Shown here: in pieces, positions 1 through 6,313 of the stretch
Layout of the letters: each line of letters starts with the position of its first letter
Numbering within the stretch: the stretch's first letter is position 1
Origin: Nitrospirae bacterium GWC2_57_9
GTDB taxonomy: Bacteria > Nitrospirota > UBA9217
Direction: 5' to 3'
DNA: 6,512 nt
Assembly (NCBI GenBank): GCA_001805085.1
Contig: MHEA01000225.1
Location: 11,952-18,463, forward strand
Notes under the pieces: model-generated
What the model saw: the letters and a program-made list of their open reading frames with translations, nothing else
Database searches by the model: none
Told to the model about the DNA's origin: nothing
Made by a program: the position numbers and the translations under genes

Positions 1-725
1 TCGGCGCGCTGACCACCCGGCAGTTCAAATACAAGGCCCGGTCCTGGAACCTGGAAGCAACCAGCTCGGTCTGCAATTACTGCGGCTGCGGCTGCGCGAT
101 CAGCTATGAAACGCGCGACAACAGGATCATGCGGGTGGGACCGGCAAAGAACAATTACCTCTGCGCAAAAGGCCGCTTCGGCTGGGACGCCACCCACAGC
201 GAAGAGCGCCTGACCACGCCGAAGATGCGCGTCGGGGGCAAACTCGTCGACTGCACCTGGGAAGAGGCCCTGGCCGTTGCTGCAACGAACCTGAAGGTCA
301 TCAAGAACAAGAAGGGCGCGGACAGCATCGGCGGGCTCGGGTCCGTCCGGACCACGAACGAGGACAGCTACGTGTTCCAGAAGTTCATGCGCACCGTCGC
401 CGGAACGAACAACGTGGACATGCTAGCGCGGCTCAAAGTGCCGAAGGGGCTGAACAGCCTGTTCTTCTCGGGCGAACTGAACAGGATGGCCGAAAATGAG
501 GTCATCCTCGTGCTCGACAAGAACGTCGGGGAACTCAACCCGCTGACCGGCATCGAGATCGTGCGCGCCGCGAACAAGAAGGAACGCAAGGTGATCCTGG
601 TGAACGACGGGTTCAACAAGTTCAACAGGGTCGCATCGGTCGTGATCGCGCAGCAGACGGAACCGGCCATCGCGAGCCTGCAGAAGGCGCTTGCAGGGGG
701 CGCGGAGGCTGCCGAACTGAAGTAG
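1..725 (+). CDS. nuoG: NADH-quinone oxidoreductase subunit G (NuoG), middle part, 5' end outside window, ends at in-frame TAG
   Basis: NuoG is the large Fe-S subunit of the complex I peripheral arm and carries electrons from the NADH module towards NuoI. Reading starts at base 3 and is open from the window edge, so the first ATG at 129 is internal. The first visible residues (GALTTRQFKYKARSW) match the usual linker after the N-terminal ferredoxin-like part. Counting visible codons, Cys24, Cys27, Cys31 and Cys54 form the CxxCxxxC...C set that in this family binds the extra [4Fe-4S] cluster N7. An additional Cys29 lies inside the motif (CNYCGCGC). The start of the molybdopterin-oxidoreductase-like domain follows (ERLTTPKMRVGGKLVDCTWEEAL). 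The frame ends at codon 241, a TAG, but homologous sequence continues in the same frame from 726. This and the next entry are therefore one gene, either broken by a nonsense change or carrying a sequence error. Confidence 0.9.
   Translation, partial: GALTTRQFKYKARSWNLEATSSVCNYCGCGCAISYETRDNRIMRVGPAKNNYLCAKGRFGWDATHSEERLTTPKMRVGGKLVDCTWEEALAVAATNLKVIKNKKGADSIGGLGSVRTTNEDSYVFQKFMRTVAGTNNVDMLARLKVPKGLNSLFFSGELNRMAENEVILVLDKNVGELNPLTGIEIVRAANKKERKVILVNDGFNKFNRVASVVIAQQTEPAIASLQKALAGGAEAAELK
723..725 (+). other. nuoG: In-frame TAG stop codon inside nuoG
   Basis: The codon lies between AEAAELK and AAELLKAAKSIAVIVPAT, which read as one continuous Ala/Glu/Leu/Lys-rich helix. No frame change occurs, so a single base substitution (for example from AAG, GAG or CAG) explains it best. 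TAG also terminates nuoG itself (1524-1526) and nuoH (2607-2609), so TAG is a normal stop here and a general code reassignment is not supported. Nonsense mutation, sequencing or assembly error, strain variation in a metagenome, and stop readthrough remain possible. Confidence 0.9.
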
Positions 726-1526
726 GCGGCGGAGCTTCTGAAGGCGGCGAAAAGCATTGCCGTCATCGTGCCGGCGACCCTCTCGGAAGCGGCCTACCAG
801 CAGCTCAAGGACATCTCTTCCCGGCTCAAGAACGTCACGTTCTATCCGCTCGTCAGAAGGAGCAACTTCCAGGGAGCTCTCGACATGGGCGTGGTTGCAG
901 GGTACGGTCCCGGCTACCGCAAGGAGGAGAAACCCGGGATGAACGCGGTGGAAATGATCAACGGGATAGGCTCGGGCAAGATCGCCGCGCTGTACATCAT
1001 GGGCGACGACCCCGTGGGGAGCGATCCGAAGCTGAAGGAAACCCTCGGAAAGCTGGAGTTCCTCGTGGTACAGGACGTCTTCATGAGCGAAACGGCAAAG
1101 CTTGCCAACGTGGTCCTTCCCGCTTCGAGCAGCGCGGAGAAGAGCGGCACCTTTACGAACCTGGAGCGCAGGCTGCAGCAGCTGAACAAGGCGGAAGAGC
1201 CGGTGGGCGAGTCCCGGCCGGACTGGGAGATCCTGCAGGCCGTGGCGAAGAAGATGGGCGACCAATCCCTGCAGTATGGCTCTCCCCGGGACATCCTGAA
1301 GGAGATCCGCTCCGTGGTCCCGTTCTATGCGGACCTCGCGATCGGCGCCTGCTGGCCCGCGGACAAGTCCCCGGTGGCAGGCAAGGACATCGACCTGTCG
1401 CTGTCGTCGGATACGATCATGAAGCAGGACGTTATCACCGCCGAACGGCTGCTGTTCTCCTCCGGCGTGACCACGACGCGGTCGAAAGAACTCGGCACCA
1501 TTCGGCACATTAAGATCGAAGTGTAG
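726..1526 (+). CDS. nuoG: NADH-quinone oxidoreductase subunit G (NuoG), C-terminal part after the in-frame TAG
   Basis: This is the same frame as the preceding segment and continues the molybdopterin-oxidoreductase-like fold of NuoG. In family members this fold lacks a working molybdenum site. Visible landmarks, numbered over the joined reading frame, are GDDPVGSD at about 334-341 and the block VVQDVFMSETAKLANVVLP at about 355-373. This is followed by AEKSGTFTNLERRLQ and then RPDWEIL, all typical of the C-terminal half of this superfamily. The first possible start after the stop is GTG at 768, but no Shine-Dalgarno sequence precedes it and it would cut off homologous residues AAELLKAAKSIAVI. 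A separate gene is therefore unlikely. The joined visible protein is about 507 codons. If the N7 cysteines sit where they do in E. coli, whole NuoG would be roughly 710 residues, shorter than E. coli NuoG. The gene ends with TAG at 1524-1526, 9 nt before nuoH. Confidence 0.88.
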   Translation, partial: AAELLKAAKSIAVIVPATLSEAAYQQLKDISSRLKNVTFYPLVRRSNFQGALDMGVVAGYGPGYRKEEKPGMNAVEMINGIGSGKIAALYIMGDDPVGSDPKLKETLGKLEFLVVQDVFMSETAKLANVVLPASSSAEKSGTFTNLERRLQQLNKAEEPVGESRPDWEILQAVAKKMGDQSLQYGSPRDILKEIRSVVPFYADLAIGACWPADKSPVAGKDIDLSLSSDTIMKQDVITAERLLFSSGVTTTRSKELGTIRHIKIEV

Positions 1527-1529
1527 GAG
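1525..1529 (+). promoter_or_regulatory. Ribosome binding site of nuoH
   Basis: AGGAG overlaps the last two bases of the nuoG stop codon and lies 6 nt before the ATG at 1536. This placement selects the first ATG over the in-frame ATG at 1545. It also suggests translational coupling between nuoG and nuoH. Confidence 0.8.
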
Positions 1530-1535
1530 CAGACT

Positions 1536-2609
1536 ATGCCCGATATGGATCAGATATTAAAGATTGTTTACACCCTTGTTATACCGATAGCGGTACTGCT
1601 GAGCTTCATTCTGGCGAACGCCATGTATCTGCAGTATGTTGAGCGCAAGATCTGGGCCCGCATGCAGGCGCGGCTTGGACCGATGCAGGCAGGCCCGCAA
1701 GGCATTTTCCAGCCGATCGCGGACACGCTCAAATTCCTCCTCAAGGAAGACATCATCCCGGCAAAGGCCGACAAGATGGTCTTCGTCGTTGCGCCGATCC
1801 TGGCGCTGATGATGGCCTTCGGCGCCTTTGTCGCGCTGCCGTTTGGTCCCGACACGGTTCTTTTCGGCAATAAGGTTCATCTCTGGGTTACAAACCTGAA
1901 CATCGGGGTCATCTATATTCTGGCACTCGCAAGCGTCGGAACCTATGGAGTCATCCTGGGCGGCTGGGCCTCGAACAACAAGTATTCGCTCATGGGAGGG
2001 TTCCGGTCCGCGGCCCAAATGATCAGCTACGAAATCCCCATGGCATTTGCCATTGTAACCGTGGTGCTGATGGCCGGCTCACTCAACTTGTCCGATATCG
2101 TGAACGCCCAGGCGGGGAAGTGGTATCTGTTTACACCGGTCGGACCGGTGCTCTTCTTCCTTTATGTCATTGCGGGCTTTGCAGAGACGAACCGTACTCC
2201 CTTCGACCTGCCCGAAGCCGAGAGCGAGCTGGTGGCCGGCTTCATGACCGAGTACAGCGGAATACGGTTCGGCTTTTTCTTCATGGCTGAGTTCATGAAC
2301 ATGCTGATCGTGTCGCTGCTGGTAAGCATCATGTTCCTGGGCGGATGGCTGCCCCTGCAGATATTGCCGCAGACGCTTGGCGGGATAACGTCGATCCACT
2401 GGTTCAACAAAGTACTGGCGGGCATACCGCCGACGCTCTGGCTGCTGGCGAAAATGTACTTTTTCTTTTTTGTATTTTCGTGGGTACGCGCAACGCTTCC
2501 CCGGTACCGCTACGACCAGTTGATGGACCTGTCCTGGAAATTCCTGCTGCCTCTTTCGCTGGCCACGCTGATGATTGCGGCTTTCCTGAAGCAGGCCGGG
2601 TGGCTGTAG
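1536..2609 (+). CDS. nuoH: NADH-quinone oxidoreductase subunit H (NuoH)
   Basis: NuoH (ND1 homologue) is the membrane subunit that joins the peripheral arm to the proton-pumping arm and forms much of the quinone-binding chamber. The 357-residue length is usual for the family. A first membrane helix at about 10-32 leads into YVERKIWARMQARLGP (Glu36 in ERK), the well-known conserved loop of this subunit. The second hallmark, AETNRTPFDLPEAESELVAGF, lies at 216-236 with its run of conserved acidic residues facing the quinone path. Near the C-terminus WVRATLPRYRYDQLM is another conserved segment. About eight hydrophobic helices can be picked out by eye. The gene lies 9 nt after nuoG and 43 nt before nuoI, as expected within a single nuo operon. 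No truncation or missing motif is seen. Confidence 0.97.
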   Translation: MPDMDQILKIVYTLVIPIAVLLSFILANAMYLQYVERKIWARMQARLGPMQAGPQGIFQPIADTLKFLLKEDIIPAKADKMVFVVAPILALMMAFGAFVALPFGPDTVLFGNKVHLWVTNLNIGVIYILALASVGTYGVILGGWASNNKYSLMGGFRSAAQMISYEIPMAFAIVTVVLMAGSLNLSDIVNAQAGKWYLFTPVGPVLFFLYVIAGFAETNRTPFDLPEAESELVAGFMTEYSGIRFGFFFMAEFMNMLIVSLLVSIMFLGGWLPLQILPQTLGGITSIHWFNKVLAGIPPTLWLLAKMYFFFFVFSWVRATLPRYRYDQLMDLSWKFLLPLSLATLMIAAFLKQAGWL

Positions 2610-2652
2610 GAAGCGGTTCTGCGTCGAGAGCTCGGAGTTAGGAGTAAAACCA
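2610..2652 (+). repeat. nuoH-nuoI spacer with GGAGTTAGGAGT-type repeat that supplies the nuoI ribosome binding site
   Basis: The 43-nt spacer contains GAGCTCGGAGTTAGGAGT at 2628-2645, a degenerate run of GGAGT units. A related run occurs in the nuoJ-nuoK spacer at 3639-3666. The final AGGAG at 2640-2644 lies 8 nt before the nuoI ATG and is the only good Shine-Dalgarno match. The repeat unit thus appears to double as the ribosome binding site. Membership of a genome-wide repeat family is inferred. Confidence 0.55.
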
Positions 2653-3126
2653 ATGGATAAAGTAAAAAAGTTGTTGAACACCATTTTTCTGATCGATATA
2701 GCCCAGGGCATGGCGTTGACGCTCAAGACCTTTTTCAGCAAGCCTGTTACCCGGCAATATCCGAAGGTCAAGCGCAAGCCCTTCCCCGGTTCCCGCGGCC
2801 TGCACGCCATGCGGCGCGACGAAACAGGAACCAGGGAAAAGTGCATCGGCTGCGGCCTCTGCGAGGCGGTCTGCCCGGCCAAGGCCATCACCGTGGTGAC
2901 CACCGAGGGCGCCGACCACGAGAAGCTGGTCAATGCCTACGAGCTCGACCTGCTGCGCTGCGTTTTCTGCGGCTTCTGCGTCGATGCCTGTCCGGTATCG
3001 GCGATCCTGATGACCCCCGAGTTCGAACTTGCCTGCTACGACAGGAAGGACGCCTTCTATACCAAGGATCGCCTGGTCGAGGTAGGCGACAAGTTCATGG
3101 GCGGGAAGGCGGTAAAAAAATCATGA
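2653..3126 (+). CDS. nuoI: NADH-quinone oxidoreductase subunit I (NuoI), 2x[4Fe-4S] ferredoxin-type
   Basis: NuoI carries clusters N6a and N6b, which hand electrons to N2 and quinone at the junction of the two arms of complex I. The 157-residue protein has an N-terminal amphipathic segment (about 5-30) that in this family packs against the membrane subunit. Two ferredoxin motifs follow: CIGCGLCEAVCP with Cys64, 67, 70 and 74, and CVFCGFCVDACP with Cys103, 106, 109 and 113. All eight cluster ligands are present. The segment YPKVKRKPFPGSRGLHAMRRDETG before the first motif is also characteristic. The ATG at 2653 is chosen because AGGAG lies 8 nt upstream and the N-terminus matches the family. 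The stop codon TGA overlaps the nuoJ start as ATGA, so translation of the two is probably coupled. Confidence 0.97.
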   Translation: MDKVKKLLNTIFLIDIAQGMALTLKTFFSKPVTRQYPKVKRKPFPGSRGLHAMRRDETGTREKCIGCGLCEAVCPAKAITVVTTEGADHEKLVNAYELDLLRCVFCGFCVDACPVSAILMTPEFELACYDRKDAFYTKDRLVEVGDKFMGGKAVKKS

Positions 3127-3629
3127 TCCATCAGATTATCTTCCTTTATTTCGCAACGGTCATCCTGGTCTCGGCGCTGCTCATGATCACCCGCCGGAAC
3201 CCGATCCACAGCGTGCTGTTCATGCTGCTCCTCTTCTTCCATATCGCGGGATTGTTCGTGCTGCTGAACGCCGAGTTCCTGGCAGCCGTGCAGTTGATCG
3301 TGTATGCCGGCGCCATCCTGATCCTTTACCTGTTCGTCGTCATGCTCCTGAACGTGGACCAGGAACGACAGAGCGTCCGGGCAAACCGCTTCTGGCCCTG
3401 GGTCGCGGCGTTCGGCGTGCTGATCGCCGGCGAGATCCTGCTGCTCATCTCGCGCAGCACCTTCCCGGGCGATGCCGGAAAGACCATGGCGACCCCCGGG
3501 GCCGGCGTGATGGAACTGGGGCAGGCCCTGTATACCCAGTATCTCGTCCCCTTCGAGATCGCGTCCGTCATCCTGCTGGTCGGCCTGATCGGCGCGGTCA
3601 TGCTGGCGAAGAAGGCAGTGAAAGAATAA
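3123..3629 (+). CDS. nuoJ: NADH-quinone oxidoreductase subunit J (NuoJ)
   Basis: NuoJ (ND6 homologue) is a small membrane subunit between NuoH and the antiporter-like subunits, and links quinone chemistry to proton movement. The product is 168 residues with five apparent membrane helices. The diagnostic segment is FLAAVQLIVYAGAILILYLF at about 52-71, followed by VVMLLN. It includes Tyr61 in the VYAGA motif, the region of the pi-bulge in helix 3 of structurally known homologues. RRNPIHSVLF before helix 2 is also typical. The open frame extends further upstream, but that part lies over nuoI and is not NuoJ-like. The ATG at 3123 overlaps the nuoI stop by 4 nt and gives the correct N-terminus. 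A GGAAGGCGGT stretch within the end of nuoI could serve as a distant ribosome binding site, alongside coupling. Confidence 0.95.
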   Translation: MIHQIIFLYFATVILVSALLMITRRNPIHSVLFMLLLFFHIAGLFVLLNAEFLAAVQLIVYAGAILILYLFVVMLLNVDQERQSVRANRFWPWVAAFGVLIAGEILLLISRSTFPGDAGKTMATPGAGVMELGQALYTQYLVPFEIASVILLVGLIGAVMLAKKAVKE

Positions 3630-3638
3630 AAGCAGTGT

Positions 3639-3666
3639 GGAGTTCGGAGTGCGGAGTTCGGAATGG
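3639..3666 (+). repeat. Tandem 14-bp GGAGTTCGGAGTGC repeat in the nuoJ-nuoK spacer
   Basis: Two adjacent 14-nt units, GGAGTTCGGAGTGC (3639-3652) and GGAGTTCGGAATGG (3653-3666), agree at 12 of 14 positions. Each contains two GGA-type half units. The same motif style occurs before nuoI. Read on the minus strand it is ACTCC/AACTCC/GCACTCC, a kind of low-complexity spacer repeat that I associate with some environmental proteobacterial and Nitrospirota genomes (recollection, not searched). The rest of the 103-nt spacer (3630-3732) shows no promoter I can support. Confidence 0.6.
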
Positions 3667-3723
3667 AAAAAGCGTCCCCCGCTCCGGTTATGGACTCCCC
3701 GTAGAAATTGAAAGATCAGATCT

Positions 3724-3730
3724 GGAGGAG
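3724..3730 (+). promoter_or_regulatory. Ribosome binding site of nuoK
   Basis: GGAGGAG is a strong anti-Shine-Dalgarno match, with GGAGG ending 4 nt before the ATG at 3733. The spacing is short but workable. It agrees with the family N-terminus MIPL, so it fixes this start. Confidence 0.75.
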
Positions 3731-3732
3731 CT

Positions 3733-4035
3733 ATGATTCCCTTGTCCTGGTACATAATGCTGAGCGCGGCGCTGTTCACCATCGGAGTGGTGGGCGTACT
3801 GTCGCGCCGGAACATATTCATCATCCTGATGTCCATCGAGCTCATGCTGAACGCAGCCAACATCAACCTGGTCGCGTTTTCCCATTATCTGCAGTCGCTC
3901 ACGGGCCAGATCTTCACGATCTTCGTGATCACCGTGGCCGCGGCCGAAGCCGCTGTCGCCCTCGCCATCATCATCCTGCTCTCGAGGAACCGCGGGAGCG
4001 TGTATGCGGACGAGTTCAATATACTGAAGGGATGA
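3733..4035 (+). CDS. nuoK: NADH-quinone oxidoreductase subunit K (NuoK)
   Basis: NuoK (ND4L homologue) is a three-helix membrane subunit that forms a proton half-channel next to NuoJ and NuoN in complex I. The product has exactly the usual 100 residues and starts MIPLSWYIML, like other NuoK proteins. The two membrane-buried glutamates essential in E. coli NuoK are present at the same positions: Glu36 in the helix segment ILMSIELMLNAANIN, and Glu72 in ITVAAAEAAVALAI. The RRN turn at 25-27 is also conserved. The gene sits alone between two repeat-bearing spacers (103 nt from nuoJ and 134 nt to nuoL), unlike the tight packing of nuoG-H and nuoI-J. It has its own strong ribosome binding site and needs no coupling to nuoJ. 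Confidence 0.97.
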   Translation: MIPLSWYIMLSAALFTIGVVGVLSRRNIFIILMSIELMLNAANINLVAFSHYLQSLTGQIFTIFVITVAAAEAAVALAIIILLSRNRGSVYADEFNILKG

Positions 4036-4040
4036 GGCAA

Positions 4041-4154
4041 ACTCTAAATCCTAATTTCGAAATCCTAGACAAGCACGAATAACAAACAAGCGAGTTTAGA
4101 TGTTTCGGATTTCGAATTTGTTCAGGATTTCGATATTAGAAATTCGGATTTTTT
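4041..4154 (+). repeat. Imperfect palindromic TTTCGAAAT-type repeat filling the nuoK-nuoL spacer
   Basis: The AT-rich 134-nt spacer differs sharply from the GC-rich genes around it. The left arm at 4046-4072 is nearly the reverse complement of 4118-4151, apart from about three substitutions and a 7-nt insertion in the right arm. ATTTCGAAAT (4054-4063) is itself a perfect 10-bp palindrome, and GGATTTCGA recurs at 4107-4115 and 4126-4133 (the latter copy ends within the arm). A transcript could fold into a long AT-rich hairpin followed by six T residues at 4149-4154. That resembles a leaky terminator or processing site. Function is inferred only, and a dispersed MITE-like repeat is equally possible. 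Confidence 0.6.
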
Positions 4155-4169
4155 AACCGGGGTGCATAC

Positions 4170-6098
4170 ATGTTAAAATATGCTTTGATTCCGCTGTTGC
4201 CGTTCGCCGGCTTCCTGATCGCAGGACTGTTCGGGAAATACCTGAAGGAGAAAGCCGCCTGGTTCCCCATCGCGGGCGTCGTGGGAGCGTTCCTCCTGTC
4301 CTTCAGCGCGTTCCTCGATGTCCTGGGCGGCACCGTCATTGACGAAAATCTCTACTCCTGGATCTCGATCGGGTCGTTCTCGGTCAATGTCGGTATCCAG
4401 ATCGATCAGCTGACGGCCGTCATGCTCATGGTCGTTACCACGCTCAGCTCGCTGATCCACATCTATTCCGTGGGCTACATGCACGGCGACAAGGGATATC
4501 CCCGGTTCTTCGCCTACCTGGCGCTCTTTACGTTCTTCATGCTCGTGCTCGTCATGGCCAACAACTTCCTGGTCATGTTCGTGGGCTGGGAAGGCGTGGG
4601 CCTCTGCTCCTATCTCCTGATCGGGTTCTGGTATGAGAAGAAATCGGCGTCCGATGCCGGAGTCAAGGCCTTTGTGGTGAACCGCGTGGGCGACTTCGGG
4701 TTCGTGCTGGCCGTGCTGCTCATTATCGCGACCTTCGGGACCCTGGACTTCACGGAAGTGTTCGCCGCGGTCAATACGCCGGTCGCGGACGTTACGTACT
4801 CGCTCTTCGGCGGCGAGATCGCGGTCGTCACCCTGATCGCGCTGCTCCTGTTCCTGGGCGCCACGGGCAAATCGGCCCAGCTGCCGCTCTATGTCTGGCT
4901 GCCGGACGCCATGGAAGGCCCGACCCCCGTCAGCGCCCTGATCCACGCGGCGACGATGGTGACCGCCGGGGTGTTCATGGTCGCCCGCTGCGCGCCGATC
5001 TTCTCGCTTTCCGAGGTCGCGATGAACACCGTGGCCATCGTGGGCGCGCTTACCGCCGTGTTCGCCGCCACCATCGGCCTCGTCCAGAACGACATCAAAC
5101 GCGTCATCGCCTATTCCACGATCAGCCAGCTGGGGTACATGTTCCTCGGCCTGGGCGTGGGGGCGTTCTCCGCGGGCATTTTCCATCTCACGACGCACGC
5201 CTTCTTCAAGGGCCTCCTGTTCCTGGCCTCGGGCAGCGTGATCCATGCGCTCTCCGGCGAGCAGGATATGCGGAAAATGGGCGCGCTCAAGTCCAAGATC
5301 AAGATCACTCATGCCGTGTTCTTCATCGGTTCGCTCGCGCTTGCGGGCATCTTCCCCTTTGCCGGTTTCTTCAGCAAGGACGAGATCCTCTGGAGCGCGT
5401 ACAATTCCTCGGACCTGGGCCGGGTGCTCTGGGTCCTCGGCGTGGCCGGCGCCTTCATGACCGCCTTCTATTCCTTCCGCCTGATCTACCTCACGTTCTG
5501 GGGAAAATCGCGGGTCGACCACGAGGTTGCGCACCACGTGCACGAATCGCCCAAGGTAATGACGGTGCCGCTCATGATCCTGGCCTTCTTTTCCATAACC
5601 ATCGGCCTGATCGGCATGCCGGGCGCTCTCATTCCCCATGCCAACTGGTTCGGCAATTTCCTGGCGCCGCTCTTCCCGCATGCTGAGCACGCTGCCGCAG
5701 AAAGCCACGGCCTCGAGCGCATGCTCATGGTCTTCTCGGTACTGGTCGCTTTGGCCGGCATCCGGATGGCCTATTCCTTCTATGTGAAGAGCACGGCCAT
5801 CCCGGGCAAGATCGTTGAAAAGTTCCAGGGCACCTACAACCTGCTCCTGAACAAGTACAAGGTCGACGAGATCTATAACTATATCTTCGTCGACGGCCTG
5901 GTCCACAAGCTGGCGAAAGTGCTCCACAGCATCGGCGACGTAAAGATCATCGACGGGTTCATCAACGGCCTGGCAGCGGCCATCGGCAATACCAGCGTAC
6001 AGGGCAAGAAGTTCCAGACCGGGTATGTGCAGCAATATGCCTTCGCCATGGGCGCCGGAATGGTGGTGCTCGTGGGGCTGTATTACGTATTGAAGTAA
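4170..6098 (+). CDS. nuoL: NADH-quinone oxidoreductase subunit L (NuoL), antiporter-like proton pump
   Basis: NuoL (ND5 homologue) is the distal antiporter-like subunit of the complex I membrane arm and pumps protons. The product has 642 residues, normal for the family. GWEGVGLCSYLLIGFWY carries Glu141, and NRVGDFGF carries Asp175. GATGKSAQLPLYVWLPDAMEGPTPVSALIHAATMV carries Lys234 and His259. TTHAFFKGLLFL carries His343 and Lys347, with His339 just before it. AGFFSKDEIL carries Lys403. These correspond to the proton-path residues known in E. coli NuoL. The C-terminal part from about 530, including NKYKVDEIYNYIFVDGLV, fits the long lateral helix and last membrane helix that clamp the arm. The ribosome binding site is weak: GGGGTG at 4159-4164, 5 nt before the ATG. 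The start agrees with the usual short hydrophobic N-terminus. No frameshift or lost motif is seen. Confidence 0.97.
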   Translation: MLKYALIPLLPFAGFLIAGLFGKYLKEKAAWFPIAGVVGAFLLSFSAFLDVLGGTVIDENLYSWISIGSFSVNVGIQIDQLTAVMLMVVTTLSSLIHIYSVGYMHGDKGYPRFFAYLALFTFFMLVLVMANNFLVMFVGWEGVGLCSYLLIGFWYEKKSASDAGVKAFVVNRVGDFGFVLAVLLIIATFGTLDFTEVFAAVNTPVADVTYSLFGGEIAVVTLIALLLFLGATGKSAQLPLYVWLPDAMEGPTPVSALIHAATMVTAGVFMVARCAPIFSLSEVAMNTVAIVGALTAVFAATIGLVQNDIKRVIAYSTISQLGYMFLGLGVGAFSAGIFHLTTHAFFKGLLFLASGSVIHALSGEQDMRKMGALKSKIKITHAVFFIGSLALAGIFPFAGFFSKDEILWSAYNSSDLGRVLWVLGVAGAFMTAFYSFRLIYLTFWGKSRVDHEVAHHVHESPKVMTVPLMILAFFSITIGLIGMPGALIPHANWFGNFLAPLFPHAEHAAAESHGLERMLMVFSVLVALAGIRMAYSFYVKSTAIPGKIVEKFQGTYNLLLNKYKVDEIYNYIFVDGLVHKLAKVLHSIGDVKIIDGFINGLAAAIGNTSVQGKKFQTGYVQQYAFAMGAGMVVLVGLYYVLK

Positions 6099-6106
6099 AT
6101 AGTTAG

Positions 6107-6274
6107 CGAGGCAACGCCTCAGACCGATGAATGACAAAATCAAAGCAAAAGCGGTCTCACACGAAGGCACGAAGGCACGAAGAACTTCATGATTCAAAAT
6201 ATAAGATTGAAGCCTTTCTTTGTGGCTTAGTGGCTTCGTGTGATAATCGGGTTTTGGTTTTGACTCAAAAAGTT
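6107..6274 (+). repeat. Palindromic CACGAAG-type intergenic element, copy 1
   Basis: This element begins 8 nt after the nuoL stop. It opens with a small hairpin, GAGGC-AAC-GCCTC (6108-6120). Its core is a long inverted repeat: 6157-6182 pairs with 6218-6243 at 22 of 26 positions, with perfect 10-bp ends TCACACGAAG and CTTCGTGTGA. An inner stem CTTCA/TGAAG (6185-6189 and 6208-6212) extends it. Outside the core, a weak outer pairing exists between the CAAAGCAAAAGC side and the GGTTTTGGTTTTG side. A second copy starts at 6314. No protein-coding signal is seen. It could be a MITE-like or REP-like element, or an RNA hairpin that stabilises or ends the nuoL transcript. Confidence 0.75.
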
Positions 6275-6313
6275 GACTCAAAATTTTAGATGTAGGTTCG
6301 TAAAGTACTTTAA
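6275..6313 (+). other. Spacer between the two repeat copies, with a 12-bp perfect palindrome
   Basis: This AT-rich stretch repeats the GACTCAAAA motif (6275-6283) seen just before it at 6262. It ends in TAAAGTACTTTA (6301-6312), a perfect 12-bp palindrome directly before copy 2. It could be a protein-binding site or the remnant of an insertion junction. Neither is shown by the sequence. Confidence 0.4.

Noticed and set aside
723..725. Genome-wide reassignment of TAG
   Set aside because: TAG ends nuoG (1524-1526) and nuoH (2607-2609) at the expected C-termini, so it works as a stop in this genome.
423..1508. Long minus-strand open frame opposite nuoG
   Set aside because: It overlaps clearly homologous nuoG, is rich in Arg and His, and has no family signature or ribosome binding site.
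768..1526. Independent gene starting at GTG 768
   Set aside because: No Shine-Dalgarno sequence precedes it, and NuoG-like sequence in the same frame continues upstream to 726 and past the TAG. It is the C-terminal part of nuoG.
2841..3122. Upstream extension of the nuoJ frame over nuoI
   Set aside because: The translated extension is Arg/Gly/Leu-rich noise in another frame of nuoI. The true NuoJ N-terminus begins at 3123.
2628..3666. Short minus-strand peptides across the spacers (of the TPNSEL type)
   Set aside because: These are translations of the GGAGT repeats continuing into antisense of real genes, with no coding evidence.
4173..6281. Long minus-strand open frame (about 700 codons) opposite nuoL
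   Set aside because: Its translation is rich in His, Glu, Asp, Arg and Gly with no recognisable domain, the usual mirror of a GC-rich membrane-protein gene. Its first part is simply the downstream repeat.
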